DNA of 64,000 nt from SIG307 sp045596385 (GCA_045596385.1 JAZOCC010000015.1:1-64000); one strand, 5' to 3'; counted from the stretch's first letter, positions 52,600-61,675 are shown. A program made the numbers and translations. Notes: generated by a model from the sequence alone, not told the origin.

Positions 52600-54063
52600 A
52601 TGACCGAACGTAATCTCACCCTGCTGACGGATTTTTACGAAATCACCATGATGCAGGGCTATTTTAAAGAAAACAGAAACGATATCGTGGTCTTTGATGC
52701 GTTTTACAGACGTAACCCGTCCGAGGGCGGATATGCCGTTTGTGCGGGTCTTGCCCAGGTCATCGATTATATTAAGAATTTACGTTTTGATAAAGAAGAT
52801 ATTGACTATCTTCGCAGCACCGGAATGTTTGACGAGGATTTCCTGTCCTACTTGGCGGGCTTCCGTTTTACCGGTAGCATTTACGCCATTCCGGAGGGTA
52901 CCGTAGTGTTCCCGATGGAGCCTCTTCTTAAGGTCATTGCGCCGATTATGGAGGCCCAGTTTGTGGAGACGGCGCTTCTTACCATGGTAAATCACCAGAG
53001 TCTCATTGCCACCAAGGCAGCCCGTGTCTGCTTCGCGGCAAAGGACGGCGGCGTGATGGAGTTCGGCCTTCGCCGTGCCCAAGGACCGGATGCCGGTATT
53101 TACGGAGCGCGGGCAGCGGTTATCGGCGGATGTATCGGTACCAGTAATGTACTGGCGGCTCAGGCGTTTTCTGTTCCGGCTCTCGGTACTCACGCCCACA
53201 GCTGGATTATGAGCTTTCCGGACGAACTGACCGCCTTCCGTACCTATGCAAGCCTTTATCCGCAGAATGCGACGCTTCTTGTTGACACCTACGACACCTT
53301 ACGCTCCGGCGTTCCGAACGCCATCATGGTATTTACGGAGCTTCGGGATGCCGGCAAAATGCCGACCCGTTACGGCATCCGTCTTGACAGCGGCGACCTT
53401 TCCTACCTTTCCAAAAAGGCCAGAAAGATGTTGGATGACGCCGGTTTTACCGATGCTACGATTTGCGCCTCCAGCGATTTGGATGAGTTTATTATCGAGT
53501 CCCTGAACTTGCAGGGCGCCCGTATCGATACCTGGGGGGTGGGCACGAATCTCATTACCTCCAAGGATTGTCCGGCCTTCGGCGGTGTATATAAGCTGGC
53601 AGCCATCGAGGAAAACGGCACCTTCCTTCCGAAGATTAAACTTTCCGAGAACCCGGCAAAGATTACGAATCCGGGCAACAAAACCGTGTTCCGTATTTAC
53701 GACAAAGAATCCGGCAAAATTAAGGCAGACGTCATTGCTTTTGCCGATGAGACCATAAGCGAAACCGAGCCTCTCCTTCTGTTCGACCCGGTGGACACCT
53801 GGAAAAAGACTCTTCTGGAACCGGGCACCTTCACCGTACGGGAGCTTCTCGTTCCGGTATTTGTAGACGGTGTCTGCGTATATGAGTCTCCGTCCGTCAT
53901 GGAAATCCGGGACTACTGCACGAAAGAAAAAGATACTCTCTGGGAAGAAACGAAGCGTTTTGCCAATCCGCAGAAGGTATTTATCGACCTTTCCGAGCGT
54001 CTTTACCGGACCAAGCAGGAGCTCCTGGATAAGATTCATTCCGAAAGCAGACGTCACTTTTAG
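52600..54063 (+). CDS. pncB: Nicotinate phosphoribosyltransferase
   Basis: A 487-residue enzyme of NAD salvage that joins nicotinate to PRPP. The start MTERNLTLLTDFYEITMMQGYF is the family hallmark. EFGLRRAQGPDAG holds active-site residues including the region of the phosphorylated His in relatives, and GIRLDSGDLSYLSKKAR and GVGTNLITSKDCPAFGGVYKLA are PRPP and nicotinate site motifs. AGGAGG precedes the ATG at 52600, which is preferred over an upstream in-frame codon. Full length. It starts a plus-strand group of three or four genes. Confidence 0.95.
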   Translation: MTERNLTLLTDFYEITMMQGYFKENRNDIVVFDAFYRRNPSEGGYAVCAGLAQVIDYIKNLRFDKEDIDYLRSTGMFDEDFLSYLAGFRFTGSIYAIPEGTVVFPMEPLLKVIAPIMEAQFVETALLTMVNHQSLIATKAARVCFAAKDGGVMEFGLRRAQGPDAGIYGARAAVIGGCIGTSNVLAAQAFSVPALGTHAHSWIMSFPDELTAFRTYASLYPQNATLLVDTYDTLRSGVPNAIMVFTELRDAGKMPTRYGIRLDSGDLSYLSKKARKMLDDAGFTDATICASSDLDEFIIESLNLQGARIDTWGVGTNLITSKDCPAFGGVYKLAAIEENGTFLPKIKLSENPAKITNPGNKTVFRIYDKESGKIKADVIAFADETISETEPLLLFDPVDTWKKTLLEPGTFTVRELLVPVFVDGVCVYESPSVMEIRDYCTKEKDTLWEETKRFANPQKVFIDLSERLYRTKQELLDKIHSESRRHF

Positions 54064-54134
54064 GGAAGCACTGATTACTGCAACATTTCCCCAATTGATT
54101 TTCCAAAAAGTAGCAAAGCAGAAAGAAGGACTTC

Positions 54135-55121
54135 ATGAAAAAGTATATCCGACTTTTCATTATACCGGCGGCCTTATGGGCTCTGGGCATGGGACTGGTC
54201 TTCCTTGAGGGAGGCTGTAGTCGTCACGCAGCGGATTCCGACTCTGCGGATATGAGTGCTGATTCATCCGCTCGTACAGAGAGCATCACTCCTAACGCAG
54301 GCCCGGACACCGAACCATCGAACTCACAGGTACCGGAACTGTCCGGCACACCGACTGCCGCTCCGATTCCGACAACGACTCCGGAACCGACCGCAACACC
54401 TGCACCTTCCGAAGCTCCCACACCGCTTGTGATAAACACGGACACTTCCACCGTGACCTATCTGGTGAACCGGGAATATCCCCTCCCCGAGGACTTTGTC
54501 CCGGAGGGACTGACTACGCCGGATGTGTTGTTTCCTTTTTCGGATACTACCCTCGACAAAGCAAAGATGACTCCGGAAGCGGGAGAGGCACTGGCGCTTT
54601 TATTTGACGCCGCCTATGACGAAGCGAAGCTTACCCTGTACGGCGTATCCGCCTACCGCTCCTACGCAAGGCAATATACGATTTACGCCACGAACCTGGC
54701 CACCCGCGGCATCGCCCATACCAATCGCTATTCCGCGGCTCCGGGCAGAAGCGAGCACCAGACCGGGCTTGCCATCGACATTTCCTGTGCTTCGGAAGGA
54801 TTCGGTCTGGAGACCTCCTTTGCGGACACCCCGGAAGGCATCTGGATAGCGGAAAATGCCCATCGGTTCGGCTTTATTCTTCGTTACCCGAAGGACAAAG
54901 AACACCACACCGGCTACAATTACGAGCCATGGCACATCCGTTATGTAGGCACAGAGTTGGCCGGATATTTGTATGAAACCGGTCTTACCTTAGATGAATA
55001 TTACGGTGTACCTTCCACGTTATCCGCAGAATATCTGGAAACCACACCGTTTATTGATACCACCACCGAGAGTTATCTTTCCATCTACCGGCAATATAAC
55101 AAACCATCAACAAACGAATAA
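54135..55121 (+). CDS. D-alanyl-D-alanine carboxypeptidase, VanY (M15B) family
   Basis: A 328-residue exported peptidase. The N-terminus has a hydrophobic segment ending LEGGC, a possible lipobox, followed by a Ser/Thr/Pro linker (about 35-105). The catalytic domain has the M15 signatures SAYRSYARQYTIY, GRSEHQTGLAIDIS with zinc His and Asp, and EPWHIRYVG with the third zinc ligand. It trims the terminal D-Ala of peptidoglycan stem peptides. No van operon genes are nearby, so this is a house-cleaning enzyme, not resistance. AAGGA precedes the start. Confidence 0.9.
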   Translation: MKKYIRLFIIPAALWALGMGLVFLEGGCSRHAADSDSADMSADSSARTESITPNAGPDTEPSNSQVPELSGTPTAAPIPTTTPEPTATPAPSEAPTPLVINTDTSTVTYLVNREYPLPEDFVPEGLTTPDVLFPFSDTTLDKAKMTPEAGEALALLFDAAYDEAKLTLYGVSAYRSYARQYTIYATNLATRGIAHTNRYSAAPGRSEHQTGLAIDISCASEGFGLETSFADTPEGIWIAENAHRFGFILRYPKDKEHHTGYNYEPWHIRYVGTELAGYLYETGLTLDEYYGVPSTLSAEYLETTPFIDTTTESYLSIYRQYNKPSTNE

Positions 55122-55132
55122 GGAGGTTTTCC

Positions 55133-55864
55133 ATGAGAACCATTGCTGCTGTTTTTGTCATCAGTTTATTTTTTATTTTGTTTTTCCCGATTTGCCTGTT
55201 ACTGTTGTTACTGCGCAAATTCAACCGCAAACTGGCCAGCCGCATTTCCCAATGCATTGTGCGGGGTGCCTTTAAAGCATCCATGTGGCCGGGCGGCATG
55301 AAATATACCGTCTTAGGTAAGGAAAATGTCCCGGCGGACACTCCGGTACTGTACGCCGCAAATCACCGCGGTATTCTGGATGCTGCTCTCGGCTATATTG
55401 CCGTACCGAATCTTACCGGCTTTGTGGCAAAGAAGGAAATCCGTAAGGTCCCGTTTTTAAACCTTTGGATGTACAATGTAAACTGTCTGTTTTTGGACCG
55501 TTCCGATATCAAGGCGGGCCTCAAGGTGATTCTGACCTGTATCGATTACATAAAAGAAGGCTACTCCATCTTTATCGCTCCGGAAGGCACGAGAAGCCAC
55601 GAAAAAGACCCGTTACCGTTTAAGGACGGCAGCTTAAAGCCGGCGCAGAAAACCGGATGCCCGATTATCCCGGTGGCCATTACCGGTACGGACGATTTAT
55701 TCGAAAACCATAAGCCGTGGCTAAAAAAGACAAAGGTTATTTTAGAATTCGGCAAGCCGATTTACTTAAACGAGCTGGATCCGGAGATTCAGAAGCATCC
55801 GGGAGCTTATGTAAGAGAAAAGGTAATCGAAATGTTAAACGGACACGATGCCCAGCTTCACTAA
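55133..55864 (+). CDS. plsC: 1-acyl-sn-glycerol-3-phosphate acyltransferase
   Basis: A 243-residue membrane-bound acyltransferase of phospholipid synthesis. The N-terminal helix is VFVISLFFILFFPICLLLLLL. NHRGILDAAL is the NHxxxxD-type catalytic motif, here N-H-R-G-I-L-D, and FIAPEGTRSHEKD is the EGTRS substrate motif. It makes phosphatidic acid from lysophosphatidic acid. AAGGAGG precedes the start, which is 11 bases after the carboxypeptidase stop, so both genes are probably cotranscribed. Confidence 0.9.
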   Translation: MRTIAAVFVISLFFILFFPICLLLLLLRKFNRKLASRISQCIVRGAFKASMWPGGMKYTVLGKENVPADTPVLYAANHRGILDAALGYIAVPNLTGFVAKKEIRKVPFLNLWMYNVNCLFLDRSDIKAGLKVILTCIDYIKEGYSIFIAPEGTRSHEKDPLPFKDGSLKPAQKTGCPIIPVAITGTDDLFENHKPWLKKTKVILEFGKPIYLNELDPEIQKHPGAYVREKVIEMLNGHDAQLH

Positions 55865-55911
55865 AACGGAACTTTCCGGACAACATTCCGTGAATCGGAC
55901 AAAAGTTTTTC

Positions 55912-55940
55912 TTGCATAAACGCACCGCCCGTGGTAAGAT
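55912..55940 (+). promoter_or_regulatory. Promoter of the small membrane-protein gene
   Basis: TTGCAT at 55912-55917 and TAAGAT at 55935-55940, 17 bases apart, about 35 bases before the ATG at 55975. Confidence 0.65.
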
Positions 55941-55974
55941 TATCCGTGGGTAAAAACAAAGAGGAGGGCACAAC

Positions 55975-56496
55975 ATGAATCCATTAACAATTATCGCAAT
56001 TGTACTCGGCGTAATTCTCGTCGCTTTAATTATTCTTTCCCTTGTGGGCAAGAAGCTTCAGAAGAAGTCTGATGCCGCACAGGCAAACATCACCGCAGGT
56101 GCACAGTATTATTCCATTATGGTCATCGACAAGAAACGAATGAAGCTGTCGGAAGCAGGTTTCCCGCAGATTATCGTAGAACAGACTCCGAAGTGGCTCC
56201 GGAATCGTAAGGTGCCGGTAGTTAAGGCAAAAATCGGTCCGAAGATTGCCAGCCTGATGTGTGATGAAAAGGTATTCGACAAGGTTCCGGTAAAGAAGGA
56301 AGTTAAGGCGTTCATGAACGGTATTTATATCGTTGACGTAAAGGGACTTCGTTCCGGATTAGATACCCAGCAGGAAAAGAAGAAGTTCTTTGCAAGACTC
56401 CGTGACAGAGCACAGAGCATCGCAGAAGAGTCCAAGAAGCCGGCAAAGGCTACTCCGGGCGGAATCGACCCGAAGAAGGACAAGAAAAAGAAGTAA
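55975..56496 (+). CDS. Conserved hypothetical single-pass membrane protein
   Basis: A 173-residue protein: one N-terminal helix (LTIIAIVLGVILVALIILSLV), then a soluble basic domain (MVIDKKRMKLSEAGFPQ, VPVVKAKIGPKIASLM) and a Lys-rich tail ending in DKKKK. I recognise it only as a type of small membrane protein common in Lachnospiraceae, with no known role. AGGAGG precedes the start. Own promoter and terminator (56518-56552) make it monocistronic. The tail of Lys and Pro is low complexity. Confidence 0.7.
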   Translation: MNPLTIIAIVLGVILVALIILSLVGKKLQKKSDAAQANITAGAQYYSIMVIDKKRMKLSEAGFPQIIVEQTPKWLRNRKVPVVKAKIGPKIASLMCDEKVFDKVPVKKEVKAFMNGIYIVDVKGLRSGLDTQQEKKKFFARLRDRAQSIAEESKKPAKATPGGIDPKKDKKKK

Positions 56497-56517
56497 ACAC
56501 TTTATTCTTCCATAACG

Positions 56518-56552
56518 AAAAGGCAGACACCCTGTACGGGCATCTGCCTTTT
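56518..56552 (+). terminator. Terminator of the small membrane-protein gene
   Basis: AAAGGCAGA and TCTGCCTTT pair around a 16-base interior, followed by TTTCC. It also faces the convergent DUF1934 gene and may serve both. Confidence 0.85.
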
Positions 56553-56580
56553 TCCTCGCTTTCATCACCGGTTCCGGTAC

Positions 56581-57012
56581 CTAAGCCCCCTGTTCACAAG
56601 ACTGTACCTTTAACACCAGCGTACACTCTCCGGTCTTTTCCCCATTTATCTCCAACCCGTACTTTAAGGTCGCGCGCAAAAACTCTTCTTCCTCGTACAA
56701 CTCCAGAGAACGAGTATTCACACCCACCAAAAGACTGCCGTAAGGCGTCTCGTAATTGGTCAGGTATTCTTCGCCCGGCAGGAACAAAAGCCGGGTGTTT
56801 GACGCATCCCTCTTCTGTAACTCCAGCTCCCTTTCCGACACCTTAATCCGGCATTTGGTCGCCTTTCCGCTTTCCTCCGTCTCCTCATATAGCAGGTAAT
56901 GCTTATCGCCCTTTTTATAATGTTGCCCGAAATTGATTACTTCAATCGGGGCCTCCTCCTCTTCCGCCGCATATTGCAATCCCGTCAGGGAAATAATTAC
57001 ATTCTTTGTCAC
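56581..57012 (-). CDS. DUF1934-family (YwiB-like) beta-barrel protein
   Basis: A 143-residue acidic protein of the DUF1934 family, probably a lipocalin-like small barrel. It begins VTKNVIISLTGLQYA and contains HYLLYEETEESGKATKCRIKV and YGSLLVGVNTRSLEL. Function is unknown, although the family often sits beside argS or regulatory genes. I choose the GTG at 57012, which follows AGGAGG; the longer frame upstream overlaps the LytTR gene. It is 19 bases downstream of that gene and may be cotranscribed. Confidence 0.8.
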   Translation of the reverse strand: MTKNVIISLTGLQYAAEEEEAPIEVINFGQHYKKGDKHYLLYEETEESGKATKCRIKVSERELELQKRDASNTRLLFLPGEEYLTNYETPYGSLLVGVNTRSLELYEEEEFLRATLKYGLEINGEKTGECTLVLKVQSCEQGA

Positions 57013-57031
57013 AAAAACTACCTCCTGCAAA

Positions 57032-58723
57032 TCAGATACCCATCTTTTTTCTGAATTCTTTGGCATAAGATCTGGATACACGGACCGATGCCTGGGAGGA
57101 AAAGAATGCAAGACATGTCCGGTCCTCCTCCGGTTTTACCCCGGCTACCTTTTCCGTATTCAACACAACCGACTTGGAAACGCGCATGAAGCCTCTGTCC
57201 GCAAACAAATTTTCCAGTTCGAACAGCCTCTGCTCCATCTCATATTGTCCGTTTTTCGTCACGGCATATACATGTTTATCCAGCGCTTCGAAATAATATA
57301 TCTGTTCCACACCCAGCTTATGCATCACATCGTTCTTTTTACCGAATACGGTGTCCACGGATTTCATCCCCGGTCCGTCCATTCCGGCCCGGATCTGTAC
57401 CGCATCCGTTTTTCCTGCCCCGAATAACACTCTGCATCCCAAAGCAAGACACCTGCAGAACCGTTTCATGTATTTGTTATGTACCAATGCATCCGTATAA
57501 CCGGAAATCAGATACCCGTAATGCACTCCCGCATATACAATCGGCAACACGTGATAGTTGTGTACATCCTCCGGAAGCGCCACCTGTGTCGGAAACAAAC
57601 GTCTCTTCTCTACCGGCTCGCCATCACCGGTTACAATACTGTTACTCAAATAGTGACACACCAATTCTCCGTCGGAATCAAATAAATTCAGCCCTACCAC
57701 TTCACTATCCGGTATCAGATACTCCTTATCTTTCATAATCGTCTTCAAATCATTCACAGAGCAGGCCTCTACACAGGCTTCCTCCAACTTGCTGTTCCGG
57801 AAATACATATTCTGCCGTTCGTCCTTCTCCGACTCAGCCAACCGGAATCGCAGATTCGACGGACTCTGACTCCCGCAACCGCAACTTTTTCCGGTAATAA
57901 TGGAATAGGACGGTATCTTCTTTAACGTCAGCTTCTCCCCGGTAATTTTCTCATGTAACCGGTTCATGGCTTCTGCACCGCACCCCGTTGTATCTACCGG
58001 AAACGTAGTAATGGAAATCAGATTATTAAAGGCCATAGGATACGCACCGTAACCGCACACACGAATATCCTCCGGCACGCGAATTCCAAGATTGAACAGC
58101 GCCTTAATCAGTGCAAATGCCACAATATCCGTGATGCACACAACAGCTTCCGGCATCGCTACATTCTCACAAGCAATATCCTTTGCCAGCTTTTCTGCAC
58201 AATCCGTCCAATATCCTCCGTACAATGTCACACATTCTTCCGGGTTCAAACCGTGCTTTGCGATTGACTTCTCGAATCCGTCCACACGGTGGTTATTATT
58301 ATTCCGAATACCTCCAAGGCAATAAATCCTGGTACAGCCATGTACAACGATAAGATGGTCGGTAAGAGCCTCAAAATCCTTCTCCCCGTCTACTGCAAAA
58401 CAATCCTCCGAAACATCCGAACTGCCGATGCTCACCAACGGCACCTTGCAATTCTCCCTTAACAAAGTCTCCACACTCCGTGCCACATGCTTATGGGCCG
58501 AAAAGGACTGCTCAAGAAACAATACCCCGTCGTAGTCATCAAAATCAATGTAGGAATAAATACACTCCTCTTTATTTGTATCCACCATACCGAAGGACAG
58601 CATGGAAAACACCGTTGTCCGGTATCCCAGTTCGTTGGCCCGTTTCTCTGCCCCCGTAACGTAACCGTCACTGTAGTCTCCTCTCATCTCTCCGTTAATA
58701 ATACAAATTTTCTTCTTTTGCAT
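57032..58723 (-). CDS. Sensor-regulator with LacI-type ligand domain and C-terminal LytTR domain
   Basis: A 563-residue protein. Residues 3-270 are a LacI/periplasmic-binding-type sugar-sensing fold (KKICIINGEMRGDYSDG, YDGVLFLEQSF, IYCLGGIRNNNNHRVDGF, GIRVPEDIRVCGYGAYPMA) but the N-terminal LacI helix-turn-helix is absent. A middle region (about 275-450) carries Cys-Gly-Cys-Gly and a GAF-like part. The last 100 residues are a LytTR DNA-binding domain (YYFEALDKHVYAVTKNG, FMRVSKSVVLN). Ligand sensing thus seems coupled to LytTR output in one cytosolic protein. The ATG at 58723 is spaced properly from AGGAGAGG. A promoter (minus strand TTGACA at plus 58794-58799, 17 bases, TAAGCT) precedes it. 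The divergent esterase gene is the obvious target. Confidence 0.82.
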   Translation of the reverse strand: MQKKKICIINGEMRGDYSDGYVTGAEKRANELGYRTTVFSMLSFGMVDTNKEECIYSYIDFDDYDGVLFLEQSFSAHKHVARSVETLLRENCKVPLVSIGSSDVSEDCFAVDGEKDFEALTDHLIVVHGCTRIYCLGGIRNNNNHRVDGFEKSIAKHGLNPEECVTLYGGYWTDCAEKLAKDIACENVAMPEAVVCITDIVAFALIKALFNLGIRVPEDIRVCGYGAYPMAFNNLISITTFPVDTTGCGAEAMNRLHEKITGEKLTLKKIPSYSIITGKSCGCGSQSPSNLRFRLAESEKDERQNMYFRNSKLEEACVEACSVNDLKTIMKDKEYLIPDSEVVGLNLFDSDGELVCHYLSNSIVTGDGEPVEKRRLFPTQVALPEDVHNYHVLPIVYAGVHYGYLISGYTDALVHNKYMKRFCRCLALGCRVLFGAGKTDAVQIRAGMDGPGMKSVDTVFGKKNDVMHKLGVEQIYYFEALDKHVYAVTKNGQYEMEQRLFELENLFADRGFMRVSKSVVLNTEKVAGVKPEEDRTCLAFFSSQASVRVSRSYAKEFRKKMGI

Positions 58724-58770
58724 CCGCATCCTCTCCTACCGTATTGCATTTACAGTCGTCCCTCTATTTA

Positions 58771-58799
58771 AGCTTACCCCAACCCTCCCTGTTTGTCAA
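58771..58799 (-). promoter_or_regulatory. Promoter of the LacI-like/LytTR regulator
   Basis: Minus-strand TTGACA (plus 58794-58799) and TAAGCT (plus 58771-58776), spaced 17. The stretch 58800-59035 between this and the next hairpin shows no gene. Confidence 0.65.
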
Positions 58800-59035
58800 C
58801 AATAAGACGCTCATTTTTTCACCTAAGTTGCCACAGCCCACACTTTTATTATCATCCGGCAACTTATGTCGTTTTTCTGGCATCTTGTCTTTGTATCCGT
58901 CCTTTTATCCGCATATCCAACCACTTATCGTAACTCTGTTGCATCCGTCATTTTGAAGTGGTATATTTTATCTTGTGAAAGGCAAAGTCTTTTCGCTGTA
59001 ACTCTCGCAAAATAGTAATTGCTCTTGCAAAAAAC

Positions 59036-59067
59036 CCAAAAAAAGTGGCTGCCCGGCCACTTTTTTA
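59036..59067. terminator. Hairpin terminator between regulator and esterase promoters
   Basis: AAAAAAGTGGC and GCCACTTTTTT pair around TGCCCG; A and T runs on both sides make it bidirectional. It insulates the divergent units. Confidence 0.7.
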
Positions 59068-59104
59068 CGTTCTTGATTTTTTTCATTCTTTCTGCAATTT
59101 TATA

Positions 59105-59146
59105 TTGCATCCGAGTGAATTAGATAGTATAATTAGAATGCTAATT
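59105..59146 (+). promoter_or_regulatory. Esterase promoter with palindromic operator
   Basis: TTGCAT at 59105-59110 and TATAAT at 59128-59133 are 17 bases apart. A perfect inverted repeat, AATTAG (59131-59136), AATG, CTAATT (59141-59146), covers the end of the -10 and the start site, ideal for repression. Confidence 0.75.
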
Positions 59147-59167
59147 CATATTAAAGGAGATATGCTT

Positions 59168-60829
59168 ATGATGGAATATATGCCGGAGGTTGCTTCCTTC
59201 TCCGACGGAAGCAAACATTGGGAACATACCTACGAAAAGTTTTTTGCAACCGTATATTTACCGGTCAGTGCACCGATTGCCGATATCGTAAATTTCGGGT
59301 TCCGTGCACCGTACTTACTTGTTTTTTCGGAACAAAAATTATCCCCGGAAGAGGCAAAGAATTTTGCAGACTCTACCGGTCTTACAAAAATCGCCGGAAC
59401 ATTCAACAGCAGTGTTGTCTTTATTTATCCGACCTGTAACGGCGGCTGGGACAACGCACCGGCAGATTTATTCACATCGATTATTTCCGAATCCAGAATC
59501 AGCCAGTACTATAAAGACGGTGCTGCCGTTATGCGCGACCGTTTTACCGGTAACTGGACCGGCTATTATATCCGCGGTGCCGTACTCCGTACCTTCCTGT
59601 ACGGTCGCGGCAAGTCCGCCGACTTTATTGCAAAGCACTGCTTACAGCGTATCGACGGTGACGGCCTGTACGGCAAAGGCGACATTACTCCGGTGGGCTG
59701 CATTTTAGAAGGTCTCTCGATTGTTCCGCAGCCGGCAGACAACGCAAGAGATATCCCTGTCATCTCCATCGGGAACAGTGAGGCAGTAAACACTGCATTG
59801 TCCGCAGGGCTTGACCACGTTTTAATCAAAGAATCCGCTGATTACGAAGAGGATTACTTCGGATTCTGCGACCGTTTCCACCGCATGATGGGCAACCTGA
59901 TTCCACAGGCAAACATGGATGAAATGGGCATGGTATGCGAACCGGGGTATTGTACCGTTCCGACCTCCGGTGACAACCGGGGTGACGACAAGGATACCAC
60001 GGAGCACAATATCGGCTACCTCGCTTATTACAACAAAAAGATTATGGAAGAGGGCAAAAAAGTCCCGCTTCTGTTCTGCTTCCACGGCGGCGGAGATTCC
60101 GCTTTCTGCATGACAAACGTGTCCGGCTGGTTCCGTGTAGCGGCAAAATACAACTTCCTGTTAATCAGTGTGGAGCATCACATGAACAGCACCGCCACCG
60201 AAGCTGTAGCGGTCCTGAACCAGTTAAAGGATAAGTATCCGGTCGATACGGAACGGGTGTATTCCACCGGTTTCTCCATGGGCGGCTGTAAATCCTGGGA
60301 TCTTTCCCAGGAATATCCAAAGCTGTTTGCCGGTGTAGCACCGATGTCTGCCACCTTTGAAGTAGGCTTTAATGTCTTCGGCCAAGAGGCAGGCCCGATC
60401 AACCGTGATATTATTGTTCCGACCTTTTATGTGGGTGGCGAAATTACCCCGCTTCCGGAGCTTCCGTTCCAGGCACAAAAGTGCATCGACCGTGTGGCCT
60501 ATGTCTTCGACGTAAATAACGTCGTTGCTGACTACGATGTGACACTGGAGGACAAGGATAACTGGAAGAATCCGATTTACGGAATCTATGGCGATTCTGT
60601 TTATAAGATTGCAGACCCTTCCCGCGGCAGCGTCCTGACCCTCAACCTGTTCGAAAGTAAAAACGGCTGCTGTTACACCGTATTCGGCAGCGTGGACAAC
60701 CAGGGGCATGAGGTACGTCACCACAGCTGTGAAAACGCATGGAAATTTTTACAGAACTTCCGTCGTTTGCCGGACGGCACCATTGTGGGCGGTAAAGCGG
60801 ATGAAATTAAGGCAATTTTCGAAGTTTAG
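59168..60829 (+). CDS. Alpha/beta-hydrolase esterase, PHB-depolymerase-like
   Basis: A 553-residue protein with no signal peptide. The C-terminal half is an alpha/beta hydrolase of the feruloyl-esterase/PHB-depolymerase type: PLLFCFHGGGDSAFCMTN is the oxyanion region and VYSTGFSMGGCKSWDLS is the nucleophile elbow (G-F-S-M-G, Ser). Its acid and His partners lie beyond; HEVRHHS near the end probably includes the catalytic His. The N-terminal 280 residues are partly a second hydrolase-like or accessory domain (FIYPTCNGGWDNA) of uncertain role. Start chosen at the ATG 8 bases after AAAGGAGA. It is divergent from the LacI-like/LytTR regulator, which suggests induction by a carbohydrate-related ligand. 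Confidence 0.8.
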   Translation: MMEYMPEVASFSDGSKHWEHTYEKFFATVYLPVSAPIADIVNFGFRAPYLLVFSEQKLSPEEAKNFADSTGLTKIAGTFNSSVVFIYPTCNGGWDNAPADLFTSIISESRISQYYKDGAAVMRDRFTGNWTGYYIRGAVLRTFLYGRGKSADFIAKHCLQRIDGDGLYGKGDITPVGCILEGLSIVPQPADNARDIPVISIGNSEAVNTALSAGLDHVLIKESADYEEDYFGFCDRFHRMMGNLIPQANMDEMGMVCEPGYCTVPTSGDNRGDDKDTTEHNIGYLAYYNKKIMEEGKKVPLLFCFHGGGDSAFCMTNVSGWFRVAAKYNFLLISVEHHMNSTATEAVAVLNQLKDKYPVDTERVYSTGFSMGGCKSWDLSQEYPKLFAGVAPMSATFEVGFNVFGQEAGPINRDIIVPTFYVGGEITPLPELPFQAQKCIDRVAYVFDVNNVVADYDVTLEDKDNWKNPIYGIYGDSVYKIADPSRGSVLTLNLFESKNGCCYTVFGSVDNQGHEVRHHSCENAWKFLQNFRRLPDGTIVGGKADEIKAIFEV

Positions 60830-60870
60830 ATAGAGCTACACTTTTTCATTTTCATTTACTTTTTCCGGAG

Positions 60871-60902
60871 AGGAGTCGGTCAGTCGGGACCGGCTCTTTT
60901 CT
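60871..60902 (+). terminator. Esterase gene terminator
   Basis: GAGTCGGTC and GACCGGCTC pair around a short loop, followed by TTTTCT. Confidence 0.8.
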
Positions 60903-60915
60903 ATTTTCCGTAATT

Positions 60916-60944
60916 GTATAATCTTTGGAATTCCGGCAATACTT
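60916..60944 (+). promoter_or_regulatory. Sigma-F-like promoter of spoIIR
   Basis: GTATA at 60916-60920, a 14-base spacer and GGCAATACTT at 60935-60944 closely match the forespore sigma-F pattern (GYATA, then GGNRANAHTR). spoIIR is a known sigma-F gene, so site and gene agree. Confidence 0.65.
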
Positions 60945-60982
60945 CCTGCATAACCTAAGTTTTATTCCAAAGGAGTATTGAT

Positions 60983-61675
60983 ATGTTACATAATCTTTTA
61001 TCAATTAAATTTTACAATCACTCAGGGATTGGGTCTTTTCTGCAGCGCATGGCAACCCTGCTTTGCATCCTTGTTTCCGTTTTCTTACTGTTACCGACAC
61101 ATGTTTACGAATCAAACGCCGCCGCTCCCTCGCTTTCCTTAGAAGACCGGATTTTGCGCCTGCACATCCTTGCCGCAGGCAACGATACTGCCTCCCAGGA
61201 AATCAAGCTACATGTCCGTGATGCGGTACTCACGCATGTTCAAAACGCCGTAGCCGGCGCAGGCAATGCGAAGGAGGCAGAAGAAGCGCTTACTCCTCTT
61301 CTTCCGGAAATCATTGCCGTCGCCAACCACACTCTGGAGGAGTACGGCGTTTCCTACCGGGCAACCGCCGTACTTACCACCGAATTTTTCCCGATTAAGC
61401 AATACGGAGCCCTTCTCCTTCCACCGGGAGAATACCGCGCCCTGCGTATTGTCCTTGATGAAGGCGAAGGCAAAAACTGGTGGTGTATGCTTTACCCTTC
61501 CCTTTGCTTTACGGAGGGCATTACCGCCACCCTTCCCGAGGAGGAAAAGGAAGAACTTCGCGGCTTTTTAAGCGAGGAAGAATTCGACACCCTCTTTTCC
61601 GTAAAAGAAAAAAAACCGGTATTTCGATTTAAGATTGTAGAATTGTGGAAAAAGTTATGGGGACGCCGCATTTAG
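60983..61675 (+). CDS. spoIIR: Stage II sporulation protein R
   Basis: A 230-residue exported signalling protein. An N-terminal membrane segment (MATLLCILVSVFLLLPTHVY) is followed by the SpoIIR domain: LEDRILRLHILAAGNDTASQEIKLHVRDAVL is the hallmark, and GEYRALRIVLDEGEGKNWWCMLYPSLCF holds the NWWC motif. Made in the forespore, SpoIIR triggers SpoIIGA to process pro-sigma-E in the mother cell. AAAGGAG precedes the start. The last codons and stop lie within the terminal hairpin of element C, so the extreme C-terminus (GRRI) may have been supplied by that repeat. Confidence 0.92.
   Translation: MLHNLLSIKFYNHSGIGSFLQRMATLLCILVSVFLLLPTHVYESNAAAPSLSLEDRILRLHILAAGNDTASQEIKLHVRDAVLTHVQNAVAGAGNAKEAEEALTPLLPEIIAVANHTLEEYGVSYRATAVLTTEFFPIKQYGALLLPPGEYRALRIVLDEGEGKNWWCMLYPSLCFTEGITATLPEEEKEELRGFLSEEEFDTLFSVKEKKPVFRFKIVELWKKLWGRRI

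Noticed and set aside
54135..55121. Vancomycin resistance role for the VanY-type peptidase
   Set aside because: No vanH, vanA, vanX or regulator genes are nearby; stand-alone enzymes of this family are common cell-wall carboxypeptidases.
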